DNA of 64,000 bases from Fistularia commersonii (taxonomy: Eukaryota; Chordata; Actinopteri; Syngnathiformes; Fistulariidae): assembly GCA_037954325.1 (NCBI GenBank), contig JBBMNZ010000014.1, forward strand, positions 14,585,956-14,649,955, written 5' to 3'. Shown here in pieces: positions 11,711-22,769 of this stretch (its first letter is position 1; every line of letters begins with the position of its first letter). A model generated the notes under the pieces. It saw only the letters and a list, made by a program, of their open reading frames with translations, searched no databases and was not told where the DNA came from. Made by a program: the position numbers and the translations under genes.

Positions 11711-12241
11711 GGAGCCCTTGGACCCAGTGTTTTCAGCCTCCCCCAGGATGTGGTGAAAGTTCTACCAGAGGCGAGAATTGAATCTCCTTCTAACAGGGGA
11801 ATCTGGCAGTCCTTTGTGGCAAATCTTTATCATACAATTGGCGTAAGAACCCCATCTACTTGAATGTGCAGGGAGGCTACCCTCTCAGCCACTTGGCTAA
11901 ACTCGATGATGTTACTGCACCACAGGGCAGTAAATATGCAGATACCTGCATGCTGCCTCTCACTTTGTAACTCAACAGTCCTAGGACACAAGATGCTTGG
12001 TAGACAAGGTGCTTCGCCGTCATTTTGGATATTGGGTTTTGAAGCATCCATATTTCCCACATCCTTCATGACCCGCTTCTCACTGGGGATGCTGGGGGGC
12101 TATCATTACAGGAGTGTATTCTTTGCCTTGCTCTGTGTGTGGTGTTCCAATAGCCAGCATGAAAAATACTGAATGAACTTTAACCATCTTTCACTTACTT
12201 CCTATCACCACACAAACCACATATTCTGCTTATAATTCTTT

Positions 12242-12243
<2 letters not shown>

Positions 12244-12274
<31 letters not shown>
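12244..12274. repeat. (TG)n microsatellite
   Basis: About 15 TG units, immediately before direct-repeat copy 2. Confidence 0.95.
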
Positions 12275-12275
<1 letters not shown>

Positions 12276-12280
12276 TTTTG

Positions 12281-12461
12281 TAGTATTCGTGTTTGGCCGT
12301 TGTTGAGTGTTGTTATGTCAGCTCTTTCATGTGCTCTTTCATATGCCTACAAGATTTCTTTTAACTTTCACTTAACACATTTTTAGCATGACCATCTGGA
12401 ATTCATGGTGGGTAGTATTCCTTCAGTTATATACAACCAGTCTGAATGTGCTCCAAACCCA
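12281..12461 (+). repeat. Direct repeat, copy 2 (pair with 10979-11128)
   Basis: Second copy of the imperfect direct repeat, with the same orientation as copy 1 and start points about 1.3 kb apart. It contains an extra segment (CTCTTTCATGTGCTCTTTCA) that is itself a short internal duplication. Confidence 0.75.
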
Positions 12462-12464
12462 GAT

Positions 12465-13640
12465 CGACTTCCAGTGCAAGTACGTCTGTGTGAAAGTGAA
12501 GAACTATCCCACTTGGCTTAACATTTAGAATCTCATTCATAATACTGCTCAGTGAGCACATCCAGTATGTTTATCTCTAATGCCTGTGGGCAAACCTTTT
12601 TTTTTTTTTTTTTTTGAGGGAGGTTGCAGAAAGCAGGTCTCAGCAAGAGAACCGCATAACTTCTAAAGTTTAAACAGGTAAAAAATGACTCATATTGAAA
12701 AAATGGGGCCTGGCTCTTAAAGGTTGGACTAACTCCTGTTAGGGCCTGCCTTGATGCAGAGTCTCTTTGACGAGTGGTTCAAAAATGATAGACCAATAGA
12801 AAAAGTCATCAATGAAAATGTCAGGTGGAAGTTTAATAGTGGCTTATAGTGACTGAGGAGAAGAAAAGGTCATTATTTAAATTGGCATGTGGGTATCAGC
12901 ATTTGCGCATGTTTTCGGGTGTGTCAGGGAGTGGGGACATCAGAAATGCTGCAGTGTCTGCAAATGTGAAATGTAGATTTCTACAAGTGAAAACAGAATG
13001 AGGGCCTTATTTTGATTAAATGCTGAATTATCACGGTAGAATTCTTAATGCAATCAGATAAGCACCGCGCTATATAGCTTCTTTGTGTTAGGTGGGATTC
13101 AACTGTGTAGAAAAAAAATTATAGAAAACAATTAATTGTGGGTAAACATGATTGGCATGATCTGTCTAATTGATTTTCCTTTAGTTGATCTATGTTATAT
13201 TTCTTCAAGATCAAGACTCAAGAGTCAAGAGTGACTTTTTGTCAATCAGACCATAATGCAATTCCTGAAGTAAATACATGTGGGATACAAATTGCGTTTC
13301 CCCATACTCCAATGTGTGGTAAGATAAACAGATAGGACAGGTAAAAGTAAATTCAATGCATATGGACAGTGAGCTTATACATTATGCAGAATAGAATGTT
13401 CTTTTGGAGAATGTTATTGAGATGTAATAATGAATAGTGCAACATATAAGTACAAGTGCAGAACAGCTGCATGGAGGTGCATAATGTAAATGTACAATTT
13501 GTTTGACAAGCTCTACTTTGCCTGCCTACCTCTGTTTGTGACAGGACACCATCTTTTAGTCTAGATCAAGCTTTTCTGAGTATGTGTCCCCAATTGCTTG
13601 TTTAGTTTTTTTTTTTTAATTCTCTGAGTGCACAGCTAAT
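12465..13640. other. Intergenic DNA, nothing recognised
   Basis: AT-rich sequence with a T17 run near 12598-12615. No gene, splice-like exon or named repeat was recognised. Confidence 0.45.
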
Positions 13641-13649
13641 AATTACAAG

Positions 13650-13905
13650 TATGGAACTGTTGTTCAGTGGTTGATGGTTTTGCCTCACTGCAAGTTAGAC
13701 TAGGTTTGAGTTCTCTCTGCGTTTCCCGGTTTTCCTCATACAATCCAAAAACAGACAGTGGTTTCACTGACAACGGAATTTTAAGTAGGTGTAAAGAAAG
13801 GAAGCAAATGGATGTCTCTGTATATTCCCCTTTGACTGTCAGGTAATCTGTCCAGGATACACCACCTCTTACCCAATGTCAGCTGGGTGACTCGAGTACA
13901 AGTAT
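13650..13905 (+). repeat. Highly degraded dispersed fish repeat
   Basis: Landmarks of the tRNA-like-head family occur in order: CAGTGGTTGATGGTTTTGCC, GGTTTGAGTTCTC, CGTTTCCCGGTTTTCCTC, CAATCCAAAAAC, then CCAGGATACACC and CTTACCCAATGTCAGCTGGG. Divergence is high. Confidence 0.55.
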
Positions 13906-15345
13906 GCCAGTATAGATCATCGATGATTCCATGATGGGGATTCACTAAAACTACGTGATTTGCAAACTTGTTTTTGCAATCTTCTAATGCAACCTCAGGG
14001 GTTCTCATTCTTCTCTTCTTCCAGTTTAAATCTCAGCGGCCACAGAGGAGTTGAATTTTTGGCCCTTATTTACAGGCGAGCATGGGGGTGTGGTTCAACC
14101 TCAAGTTAGTTGAAATTCCTTTCTGACAGAGCTACTCTGTTAAATGCCCCAGGTAACCAAGCCCTAATCCGCAGGTGGGGCATAAAACTGGAAATCATGA
14201 TAAATCAATCAGTCATTGCTTCTTAAAAGCATAAAGAAATAAAAGTTAAAAAAAAGAAAATGATGGGCGCATAATTTATTTGAACTAGTGTGAATAGTAG
14301 GATGTGTTTATTCTAAAATTGGTTTATTTGCAAAGCAGCATCACTGCACATAGAGTGGAACAAGTCATCCATTTTCTTGAGCAGGGACAAAAATACTTTT
14401 TTCATACATAAGTAGGATTTAAACTTGGTTTCTGTAAGCCATACACTAACTCCTTTTGTTTTATGTTTCCAAAACATCGTTTTTAACCTGCCAATCAACA
14501 CTTCAAGAGAAAAGCAATCCAACATTTGCTATTGTCAATTTATTTGCATTTTACCCATACAAATAGGTAAATCGGGTAAAGGAAAGTGACGACTGCAGCT
14601 TTTGGCCCAGATTCTTTAATTGTGCAAAGTGTGGCATTCACTTCATAATTTTTATGCTTACTATGTGTACTGCAAGTTGGAATGTTTCTCAGATATTCAA
14701 CATTTTGGCAGAGAGGTGCAGGACAAACTTATTCATTCTCTTATTTACCTCACTTTCTCTTTTCATGCCTTTCCACCTGTTTCACCTGAAACCAAAATTC
14801 AGATAGGTTTATTTTTCTACCTGCTCAAAGTGATGGTTTCGAGGTAAAGTTCACAGGCCCAAAAATAACAGTATTTTTTTTTTTTCCACAAGGATTTCAT
14901 GATAGAAAGATCAAGAAAATTGGTTACGTTGAGATTCAATGCATCGTTTTCTATACCAGTGAGTCCACTCTTCAAACCAGATTTATTTCTATGTTTCTTA
15001 AACCCTCAAGCAACTAGTACATAGTTCAGTGATGTTTCTGAAGTAACTAATACTCAAACTTTCTTTGTATTTTACAATTACATTTCGTTAATGTGACCTT
15101 TGTGGTATGAGCATGGGGGTAGAAACAAAGAACCCTGTGAGGAATAACATGAATATTGTAATCAAATGTCTCCTCTCAAGAACATTGATGATAATCACGT
15201 AAGATTTTACCAATTTGTTCATAAAAAGATAAGAGGATTATTTGGGGTGCTGCTTTTTAGATAAAAAGTAGGTGGATATCAGGCAATTGTGGCAAATTCG
15301 TTGATCATTTCTTGAAACTTTTCACAATAAAGCAGTTCCATCCAC
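13906..15345. other. Intergenic DNA, nothing recognised
   Basis: AT-rich spacer with short homopolymer runs. Open frames here (for example 14313-14525 - strand, 14620-14847 + strand) show no recognisable protein signature. Confidence 0.45.
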
Positions 15346-15349
15346 GGAT

Positions 15350-15815
15350 TTCTTCTGTATTTCTTCCGGCAGAGAGCTGCGTTCCTCTAATTCAAACCTA
15401 TTAGCAGTACCTTTTGCTCGCTCTAAGCGATCTCAGGCAAAACTGTTCTCAGTTCTACTACCTCAGTGGTGGAACAAACTCCCAGAAGCAACAAGACTAG
15501 CATCATCTCTCTCAACCTTCAAGAAACTGGTAAAAACATTTCTCTTTCAGGACTTTTTACTGCGCTGATGCCCCAGATCAGGTTGGCAGCAAGTTAGGCT
15601 ATGCAGTGTGTGTGTGTGTGTGTGTGTACATTTGTGTGTCTCTGTCCAAAAAAATAAAAAAAACCCTCACTAACCCAAGCTTACTGTTCTGTATATTTCC
15701 TGTGCATCGTGTATTTGCAAGTGTATTTGCAGTCCCTATGTCCTCTATTGTAAGTCGCTTTGGATAAAAGCGTCTGCCAAATGCAATGTAATGTAATGTA
15801 ATGTAATGTAATGTA
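15350..15815 (+). mobile_element. L2-like LINE, 5'-truncated 3' end
   Basis: The + strand encodes an ORF2 C-terminus with the usual closing pattern WWNKLPEATRLASSLSTFKK then FLFQDFLLR and a stop. A 3' UTR follows with a small TG run, and the tail motif GTAAGTCGCTTTGGATAAAA, GCGTCTGCCAAATGCAATG and five TGTAA units. The 5' part is absent. This copy identifies the tail found alone at 9267, 22605 and 32287. Confidence 0.85.
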
Positions 15816-15949
15816 TGTGTCTTTTGGTTTTGTCCAATAACAACTGACATACAGGTAATTGTATTGCACTGTTTTTATTCTGGGTGTGTCCATGGTTTCT
15901 CATTTGTGGTTTTTGTGTCCTTATCCCTCCTCTTCCCGAACCAAACACA

Positions 15950-16300
15950 AATTGGAACATATCATGCAAACGGCAAGTCATCTCAGGAACCACGAACAGG
16001 AACCTGTGAGTGTTCTGCAGGACGGCAGATCCAAGCAGCAGGCTAGGAGGATGGGCCATCACATCTGGCTCACTCTGTTCACAACCCTCCTATCAGACTG
16101 CAAGTTCAAGTCAATCAGGACAAGAACAGTATTTTCCCACAGGCAATCACTCTCCTCAACAAATCCTCATAAACCCCCATTCCCCCACCATTCCCAGCAA
16201 CGCATGCTCTTCTAATTGTGTATATATCTAATGTAAATTGTATATGCATCCTCAGCCCAAACTGTGTTTTGTTAATAATTTAATGTTGCTTTTCTTATTA
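15950..16300 (+). mobile_element. Possible LINE 3' fragment
   Basis: One frame reads FKSIRTRTVFSHRQSLSSTN, resembling the common fish LINE ending in which basic residues precede 'FFPRAVRLLNS'. It is out of frame and short, so the family is uncertain. Confidence 0.35.
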
Positions 16301-16652
16301 ATTATAGCTCTTATATTAAATTTACTGTGGTGGTTGGAGACTGGTTGCTCTGGGGTGTCCCTCAGTCCAATGTTGTTGTCCTACCACCATTCCCCGTCTG
16401 GTCATGTTGCATGAGTTTCCTTCTCCGACTTAGACCAGATCTACCTGTCTCAACCTACCTCCATATAAAGCTACACCCGTTTTGAAAAGTGAATAAACTA
16501 TTGTTCTAGTTGTTGGACCTTCCACTTTCTCAACCGTCCTTGGGGAGGTGGATGGTCATATTGATGATGTACTTGCCAACATCGATATGATATTGAACCC
16601 TAGATTTCTTATCCCCACAATAAAAATGCTTATCTTAATTATTAGTATAGGC

Positions 16653-16654
16653 GC

Positions 16655-16694
<40 letters not shown>

Positions 16695-16719
16695 TTGTGT
16701 ATGTATGTGTGTGTGTGGT
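16653..16719. repeat. (TG)n imperfect microsatellite
   Basis: TG units broken by TTTG and ATGTATG interruptions. Confidence 0.95.
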
Positions 16720-19160
16720 GGGGATTTTGAACATCAATTTTGGAGTAACAAGCCAAAACAATAATTAATCAAGAGTGTTTATAGTCTCAATCTGAAATTC
16801 TTTTTCCTCTTTGATTAGAACCAACTCAGTATTGTATTAGCTGTCATTGTACAAGCTAATAGCTTTTATACTTTTAGAAGTTTAACCAAATTTCAGCACC
16901 TTTATTGCAGACTAGGACTGCAATGTACCTGAACACTTTAGTTTACATGTTTTCAGGGTGTGATTCCAATTACCTTCAATTATTATTAAGTGAGCAACAA
17001 AGAGCCTGACTATTTGTCATCTAAAAGTAACAGGAAACACTGAACATTCTCATACAAAGTATTTGTTTTTTCTTGAAGATAGATTTCTGTTTATTGTTTC
17101 AACTGTTCAAGTCATAACAAAAAAGACATAACCAAACCATAGGCTCCACATGTCACAATTGAAATTAAATCTGCATCCACTCACATATGAGAACCACAAC
17201 ACAGGGTGTAACTGGCTTACCGTCGATACACTTATGCAGCCGCAATGACAATAAATTCTAAGTAACAGCTGACCTTGGAATAAGTTTGAGTAAACAAGCA
17301 CAGGGCTAAATGTCTCTCTGACTCGCCCAGTGCAATTAAATACAAAGTAGTTTGTTACATTTCACTTTTTCCATGTTACTTAAGCTGACAGGGTGGATGG
17401 TTGGTGACTGGTATGAAGGCGTATCTTCAGCAGAGCACCTGCGGCAAACCATATCTGTACGTTCTTTTAAGGACAGTTAAGAAAACTGCAGCACACCTGT
17501 CAAAGCTGTTTTTAGAGATGAATGTGAGTGCAGCCAACCACCTCTTGGGATAAACTCGCTTCTGCGTTTCTTGCTGACTGCGCAACTCACTACTCCATAA
17601 ATGAATTTTCATTGGCATGGACTTTTTCATATTGTTTGTGGGGAATTATAAGGTTTTTTTCAAGTACATTCATTTACAAAGAATATCACATTAATGTGAC
17701 AGGGTTTCTGACGACCTTTCAAAGACAAAGCAACCGGGCTATTATGTAAGAAACTCAAATAAAAAATGAATAACTGTATGGTCCTTATATATTTATCATG
17801 CATACAACAGACTTTCTCATCCATGGTAACAAGACAAAGCAGCTGCACAGCCATGTCACCCCTTCAGCTGTGTATTGTCTGAATGAATTATCCGTGAATG
17901 ATTCATTATGAACAAACCAGCGATCCAAGTTCCAAGGGTCGAAACATTTTACAAGAAAGTCATTACAATCATGTACATGTACAAGCTTTTTTAATGAAGT
18001 AATTTAATTTGATCACAGCTTTCAACAAACGGGTGGTGTTTCAAGGGTTTGGTTCATCTATCAGTAAGTCAGAGTAAGTCAATTTAAGATACATACTTTC
18101 ATGTATTAACCACTCGCCACACTGGCATTGACCAGCTTAATCGAAACCACGGACAGGGGAGGAAGCAAATTTTTAATTCTACTCACATGTTCAATCAAGC
18201 ATTAATTTATAGTGATTCTTTAATCTTGACTTATGAAATTATAAATTGCTTTTTGTCACCCATTAGAGAGAAAAATATAATTTAATTGGGTTAATGTGGT
18301 TGCTTGGGTTCAACAATTCAACTTAGTCACACTTTTGTGATTCTCTGCTCCACTTCCAAAAGTAAATATGTTTTTTTTTATTTTGTGTTGTTTTTTTGTG
18401 TGAACAAAGAAACAGACTTGGTAGGTCCCTCTAAAATCATGTTACAAAAACTCTCAAATCCAGATAACTTTAACACCAACACTGGAGATCAGGATAAAGG
18501 CCTGACATGAATTTAAAAAAATAAACTTCGACAACTAATAATGATGCTTTTCAAACTACCTAGTCTCAATCTGTGCGTATCCCACAGGCAAATGGTGACT
18601 GGTAAAACACATTTAGCGATGAGACTGTGCTGCTTTTTGATGATGAAGCAGCTGCTTAAGAGTGGGGTCATGTGTCTGTATGCTGTTGTTTAGCCAGCGA
18701 TTGCTTACCTTTGTTAATATTGTTTGTAATTTCTCCCGAGCATTCTTGACCACCACTTTAAAAAAATCTGTGTTGGAATTAAGTGAACTTTTTTTATTTA
18801 CGTTTTTCAATGTGTCAGAGTTGTCTTAGTTCATCTGTTGTGACTGCTAAGTAAGGGCATGGCCATGTAGATACAAACACAAGACATGAGTCGATGAGTG
18901 TTCCAAAAACATACATCAAATGTCAAAATAAAAGAACCGCTTATTCCTTGTGAAAGCACTCTCTCTTTTCTCAGGAGTTCCACAGGCTGAATGCCAGTGA
19001 ACTCCCATGTCATGATTAGTTCCCACAGAAATTTAGCTTCAACATTCCTCTACATGTGCAGACAGGTGGATATCATCAGATTGAATACTTGTTGCATTTC
19101 ATTTGAGGGTGCTACTGACATTATCATAATTTCTATTTTTGTTATTATCATTATTACTAT
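16720..19160. other. Intergenic DNA, nothing recognised
   Basis: About 2.4 kb of AT-rich sequence. No exon chain, repeat body or long open frame with homology was recognised on either strand. Confidence 0.45.
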
Positions 19161-19164
19161 TGGT

Positions 19165-19440
19165 AGTAGTGGTAGCAGTATTAGTGGTTAGTACTTCTGA
19201 CTCACAGCAAGAAGGTTCCTGGTTGGATTCAGACAAGGGGGCTTTCGGTATGGAGTTTGCATGTTTCCTTCCACAGTCCTTCAGCATGCATGGACCTTAA
19301 AGTGCCCAGATGTGTGAATGAGAGAGTGAATGGTTGTTTGTCTATATGTGACCCTATGATAGACTGATGTCCAGTCCATGGTGAACTCTACTTCTTCCCC
19401 AGTGACAGGAAGGATAGTTTCTCCATAAGTCCTGGATAAG
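19165..19440 (+). repeat. Dispersed fish repeat (tRNA-like head family)
   Basis: Head 'gtggttagtacttctgactc', box-B-like GGTTCCTGGTTGGATTC, then 'tatggagtttgcatgtttcc', 'gtgtgaatgagagagtgaatgg' (in pieces), 'ccctatgatagactgatg' and 'ccagtccatggtgaactc'. This is a complete but diverged copy. Confidence 0.75.
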
Positions 19441-19483
19441 CAACAGAGAGAGAGAGAGTATTGATGCTACCTAATTAAGGAGC

Positions 19484-20045
19484 TGGAGTGGACCATCTGT
19501 TTCCATTTTTCCTTCTGCATGGCACCCACCGATTGCATAACCTCCTTCACCACATCCATAAATCTCCCATTTGCTCTTGCCTACAACATCCTTTTACCTG
19601 TACATTCATTCCCTCTCCTCCTCATAATTCCAATGTATGTTTATCTGGCCTCTCTGACTTTATCTCCAAGAGATCTCACTTGGAGCGTCCTGCTGATACA
19701 CATGTTTGTAATCATATCCACCCCTGTCACTCCCAAAGGAAATTTTAATAAAGTGATCAGCTCTGCTGCTGTCTTCTATCATTCAGAGTTGTCCTCTCCT
19801 TGTCCTAAAGAAGGGTCGGTCTCACCACTGTCTTGTGCACCTTTCCTTTCATGATGACTGCTACTCTTGTCTCACAGATAGACCCCAAAACTCTATTCCA
19901 TCCACTCAACCCTGCCTGCACTAATTGTGTTTATCCAAACTCCCTGTTGCTCTGACAGGTTGATCCCAAATATTTAAACTCCTACACCTGCACCCTTTTC
20001 CTCTGCTTGCATCCTCACTGTTCTATCTGGTTTCTTTTATTTACA
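19484..20045 (-). mobile_element. RTE-like LINE ORF2 C-terminal part (outer, interrupted copy)
   Basis: Read on the minus strand, this gives the relics of the ORF2 C-terminal region. The order runs from the region equivalent to 'VNERETGGTV...LGST' near 20040 to the GVTRMDRIRNE-like and RR-W-rich end near 19490. It is full of stops and frameshifts. It looks like the downstream half of the element whose reverse-transcriptase part lies at 21263-22600, with a + strand element between the halves. Confidence 0.6.
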
Positions 20046-21262
20046 CACAGCCTCAGGGTGACACGGGCCGATATCTCCCTGAGCCAGCCGAGTGGGCCGG
20101 TGTCTCCCTGAGCTGGTCCAAAGCCAGGATAAACACAGAGGGTTGCGACAGAAAGGGCATCCAGCGTAAAACTTTTACCAAAACCAAACATACGAATGAA
20201 ACGATAGCGTGTCAGACGATACCGTGTCAGTTGAGGCCCGGGTGAATGACCCCCACCATTGGTACCAATGACTTACAGGGTACCAATGGAAATTGGGCAA
20301 CTGTAGGTCAAAGAAGGAGAGGAGGAAGATGTGTTCGGAAGCAGAGAGAAAAGAGGAAAGGAAAGAGTGTGGGACTGAGAGTAGGGACTTTGAATATCAG
20401 GACTATAATAGGAAAAGGTAGAGAGTTGATTAACATGATGCAGAGAAGGTAGGTGGATATACTATGACCAGGAGACCAGGTGGAAAGGTTGTAAGGGTAA
20501 AAGCTTAGGAGCAGGCAAGTTGTACTATAATGGTACTGATAGGAAGACAAATGGAGTAGGAGTTATCTTGAAGGAGGAGTTTGTTAGGAATGTATATATG
20601 TGTGAATGAGAGGAACCCGGGTGGAACAGTGAAGCGACAGGGAGTGGAGATCGAGAAGTTGGAGGATCTCCGGTACTTGGGATCAACAGTCATGAGCAGT
20701 GAAGAATGTGGAAAAAAGATGAAGAGACAGCTTCCAGCGGGTTGGAATGGATGATGAAAAGTTTTAGGGGTGCTATGCGATAGAAGACTATCAGCCAGAA
20801 TGAAAGGAAAGGTGTGCAAGACAGTGGTGAGACCAGTAACGTATCTCCTAGAAACAGTAACAATAATGAAAAGACGGGAGGCAGAGCTAGAGGTTGTAGA
20901 GATGAAGGTTTTCTTTGGGAGTGACCAGGGTGGATAGGATCCGGAATGAGTGTACCAGAGGAACAGCACATGTTAGATGTTTTAGAGAGAAGGTCAGAGA
21001 AACCAGACTGAGATGGTTCGGTCATGCACAGAGGAGGGATAGCGAATGTATTGGTAGACAGATGCTGGAATTGGAGCTGCCAGGCAGGAGGTCTGGAGAA
21101 AGACCAAAGTAAAGAAGATTAATGAACATAGTGAGAGAGGATATGAAGGTAGTTGGTGTGAGAGAGGAGGATACAGAGAATAGGTTAGATGGAGACAGTT
21201 GATTTGCCGTGATGACAGGCCCCTGAAGGGAAAAAGCCGAAAGGCGAAAAAGACTGGTCTAT
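20046..21262 (+). mobile_element. RTE-like LINE, internally deleted copy (inner insertion)
   Basis: The 5' part carries a C-G-rich leader and GLRVGTLNIRT at about 20380, the start of the apurinic-endonuclease-like domain. At about 20590 the sequence jumps to the ORF2 C-terminus: VNERNPGGTVKRQGVEIEKL, LGSTV, CDRRLSARMKGKV, LETVTIMKRREAELEV, then GRQMLELELPGRRSG. The reverse-transcriptase core is missing. The 3' end reads TGATTTGCCGTGATGACAGG and GGGAAAAAGCCGAAAGGCG, matching the RTE ending at 46250-46290. Frameshifts show the copy is dead. Confidence 0.8.
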
Positions 21263-22600
21263 CGCGTTGCAGCTGATCTTCATCCTTCATACTCCCCTGA
21301 TACATTGACAACCTGGACAACTCAACATATATCTCTGCCACGCCAAACCAGCTCATGGTATACCAAAATTCTCTCCTTAGCAATCTGTTGTACAGCTTCT
21401 CTAAACCTACGAAAACAAAATGCAGCTCTTTCTGACTTTGTCTGAGCATCCCCATCAGTATTCTCAAAGCAAATGTGCCATCGCTGGTGCTCTTTCTTGG
21501 CATGAAACAATACTCCTGCTCACATATTGAAACATTTCTTATCCCAATTCTTATCCACTACTCGTTTCCAAGGCCAAATCATGCAGCTCATCAGCTTTAT
21601 ACCCATGTGGTTGCAGCAGCTCTATACATCGCCCTTTTTCTTGAAAAATTTGCACTGAAGCACCTCTACATTCCTCTGGTATCTTCTCACTCTGGGATTG
21701 TGTTAAACAACCTAGTGAAAAACTATTTCGCTCTAATTCAACCTCTCCAAGACATATCCATAGCTCATCAGGGTCAACTACCTTTCCATGCATTATTCTC
21801 TTCAAAGCTACTCTGGCTTCAACCTAACTGAGACTCTCTGGATTACTGCTCTAACATCGTCATACCTCTCTCTTTCTTCATTATTCAGGCCTTAAAATTA
21901 CCCTTTCAATCTTATTCTCACATTTTCTTCATTTGCAAGCATAAAACCTTCACTGTCCTCAAATACCCTAACATGCTGCAAATCCTTCCCATCTCAATAT
22001 CTCTACATTGCCAGTGGTACAAGTCTCTTTTCCAGCCTAGGGTCCAGTTTGTCATCCAACACATCATTTGTCCCTTGTTTGTCTTAGCCGACTCCCTCTA
22101 CCTCACACAGGAATCCCTTTGCACTTCTGCCAACTTTCCTCCTCTGTCTTGCTGCCCTACAACTTCTTTTCTAACTTTTACTTGTTCATGAGCTATTGAA
22201 CCTCTTCATTCCACCACCAAGTCTCCGTTTCTTTCCTCTGCCAAGATGACTCACAAAGCAACTTCTTACCCCATTATCACATTTGTTGGGGTTGCCCAGT
22301 CTTTTGGACATTCTTCACTGCCACGCTAATACTATCTCAACTCCTCCCAGAGGCATTCTTGCTTCCTTAACGTCCACCATTGGTACAACTTCTGCCCTGC
22401 CTTTGCTCCTTTCCTCTTTTGTACCCACAAAGTCATCCTGCATACCATAACATGTGTTGTCTTACCGTGTTCACCCTCGCCACTACCTTAGAATTACCTA
22501 ATCTTCAGATTGCATCTCCTACACAGGATGTAGTCCTGCAGTCTTTTGTGGTTCTACCTATACTCCTGTTTGTCACCCACTGTTAATCAATCTTCTTGAA
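21263..22600 (-). mobile_element. RTE-like LINE reverse-transcriptase region (outer copy)
   Basis: Minus-strand frame at about 21280-21500 reads GLEKLYNRLLRREFWYTMSW and FGVAEIYVE. This matches the reverse-transcriptase block usually written DLEKAYDRVPREELWY...GVAEKYV. The remainder to 22600 is the decayed upstream part of ORF2. Open frames on the + strand here are antisense. Confidence 0.65.
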
Positions 22601-22604
22601 ATAT

Positions 22605-22680
22605 ACATTACGTTACATTACATTACAGTCATTTGGCAAACGCTTTTATCCAAAGCGACTTACAAAAAGTGCAATTCAGT
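22605..22680 (-). mobile_element. L2-like 3' tail fragment
   Basis: Minus strand carries TAAGTCGCTTTGGATAAAAG, CGTTTGCCAAATGACTG and TGTAA units. Only the tail is present; it abuts the old RTE relic. Confidence 0.8.
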
Positions 22681-22769
22681 CACAGAAGATCCAGTTGGCG
22701 GAAGTCAGAAGTGACCACTCTACCAAATAGCCATCCCAGAACAATGTACATATATACATACATTCATTT

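Noticed and set aside
16324..16560. Possible solo LTR (TGTGG start, TATAAA-like word and AATAAA inside)
   Set aside because: No target-site duplication, no clear TG...CA ends, no second copy in the window; promoter-like words alone are not enough.
21475..22586. Several + strand open frames at 21.5-22.6 kb
   Set aside because: They are antisense to a decayed reverse-transcriptase region on the minus strand.
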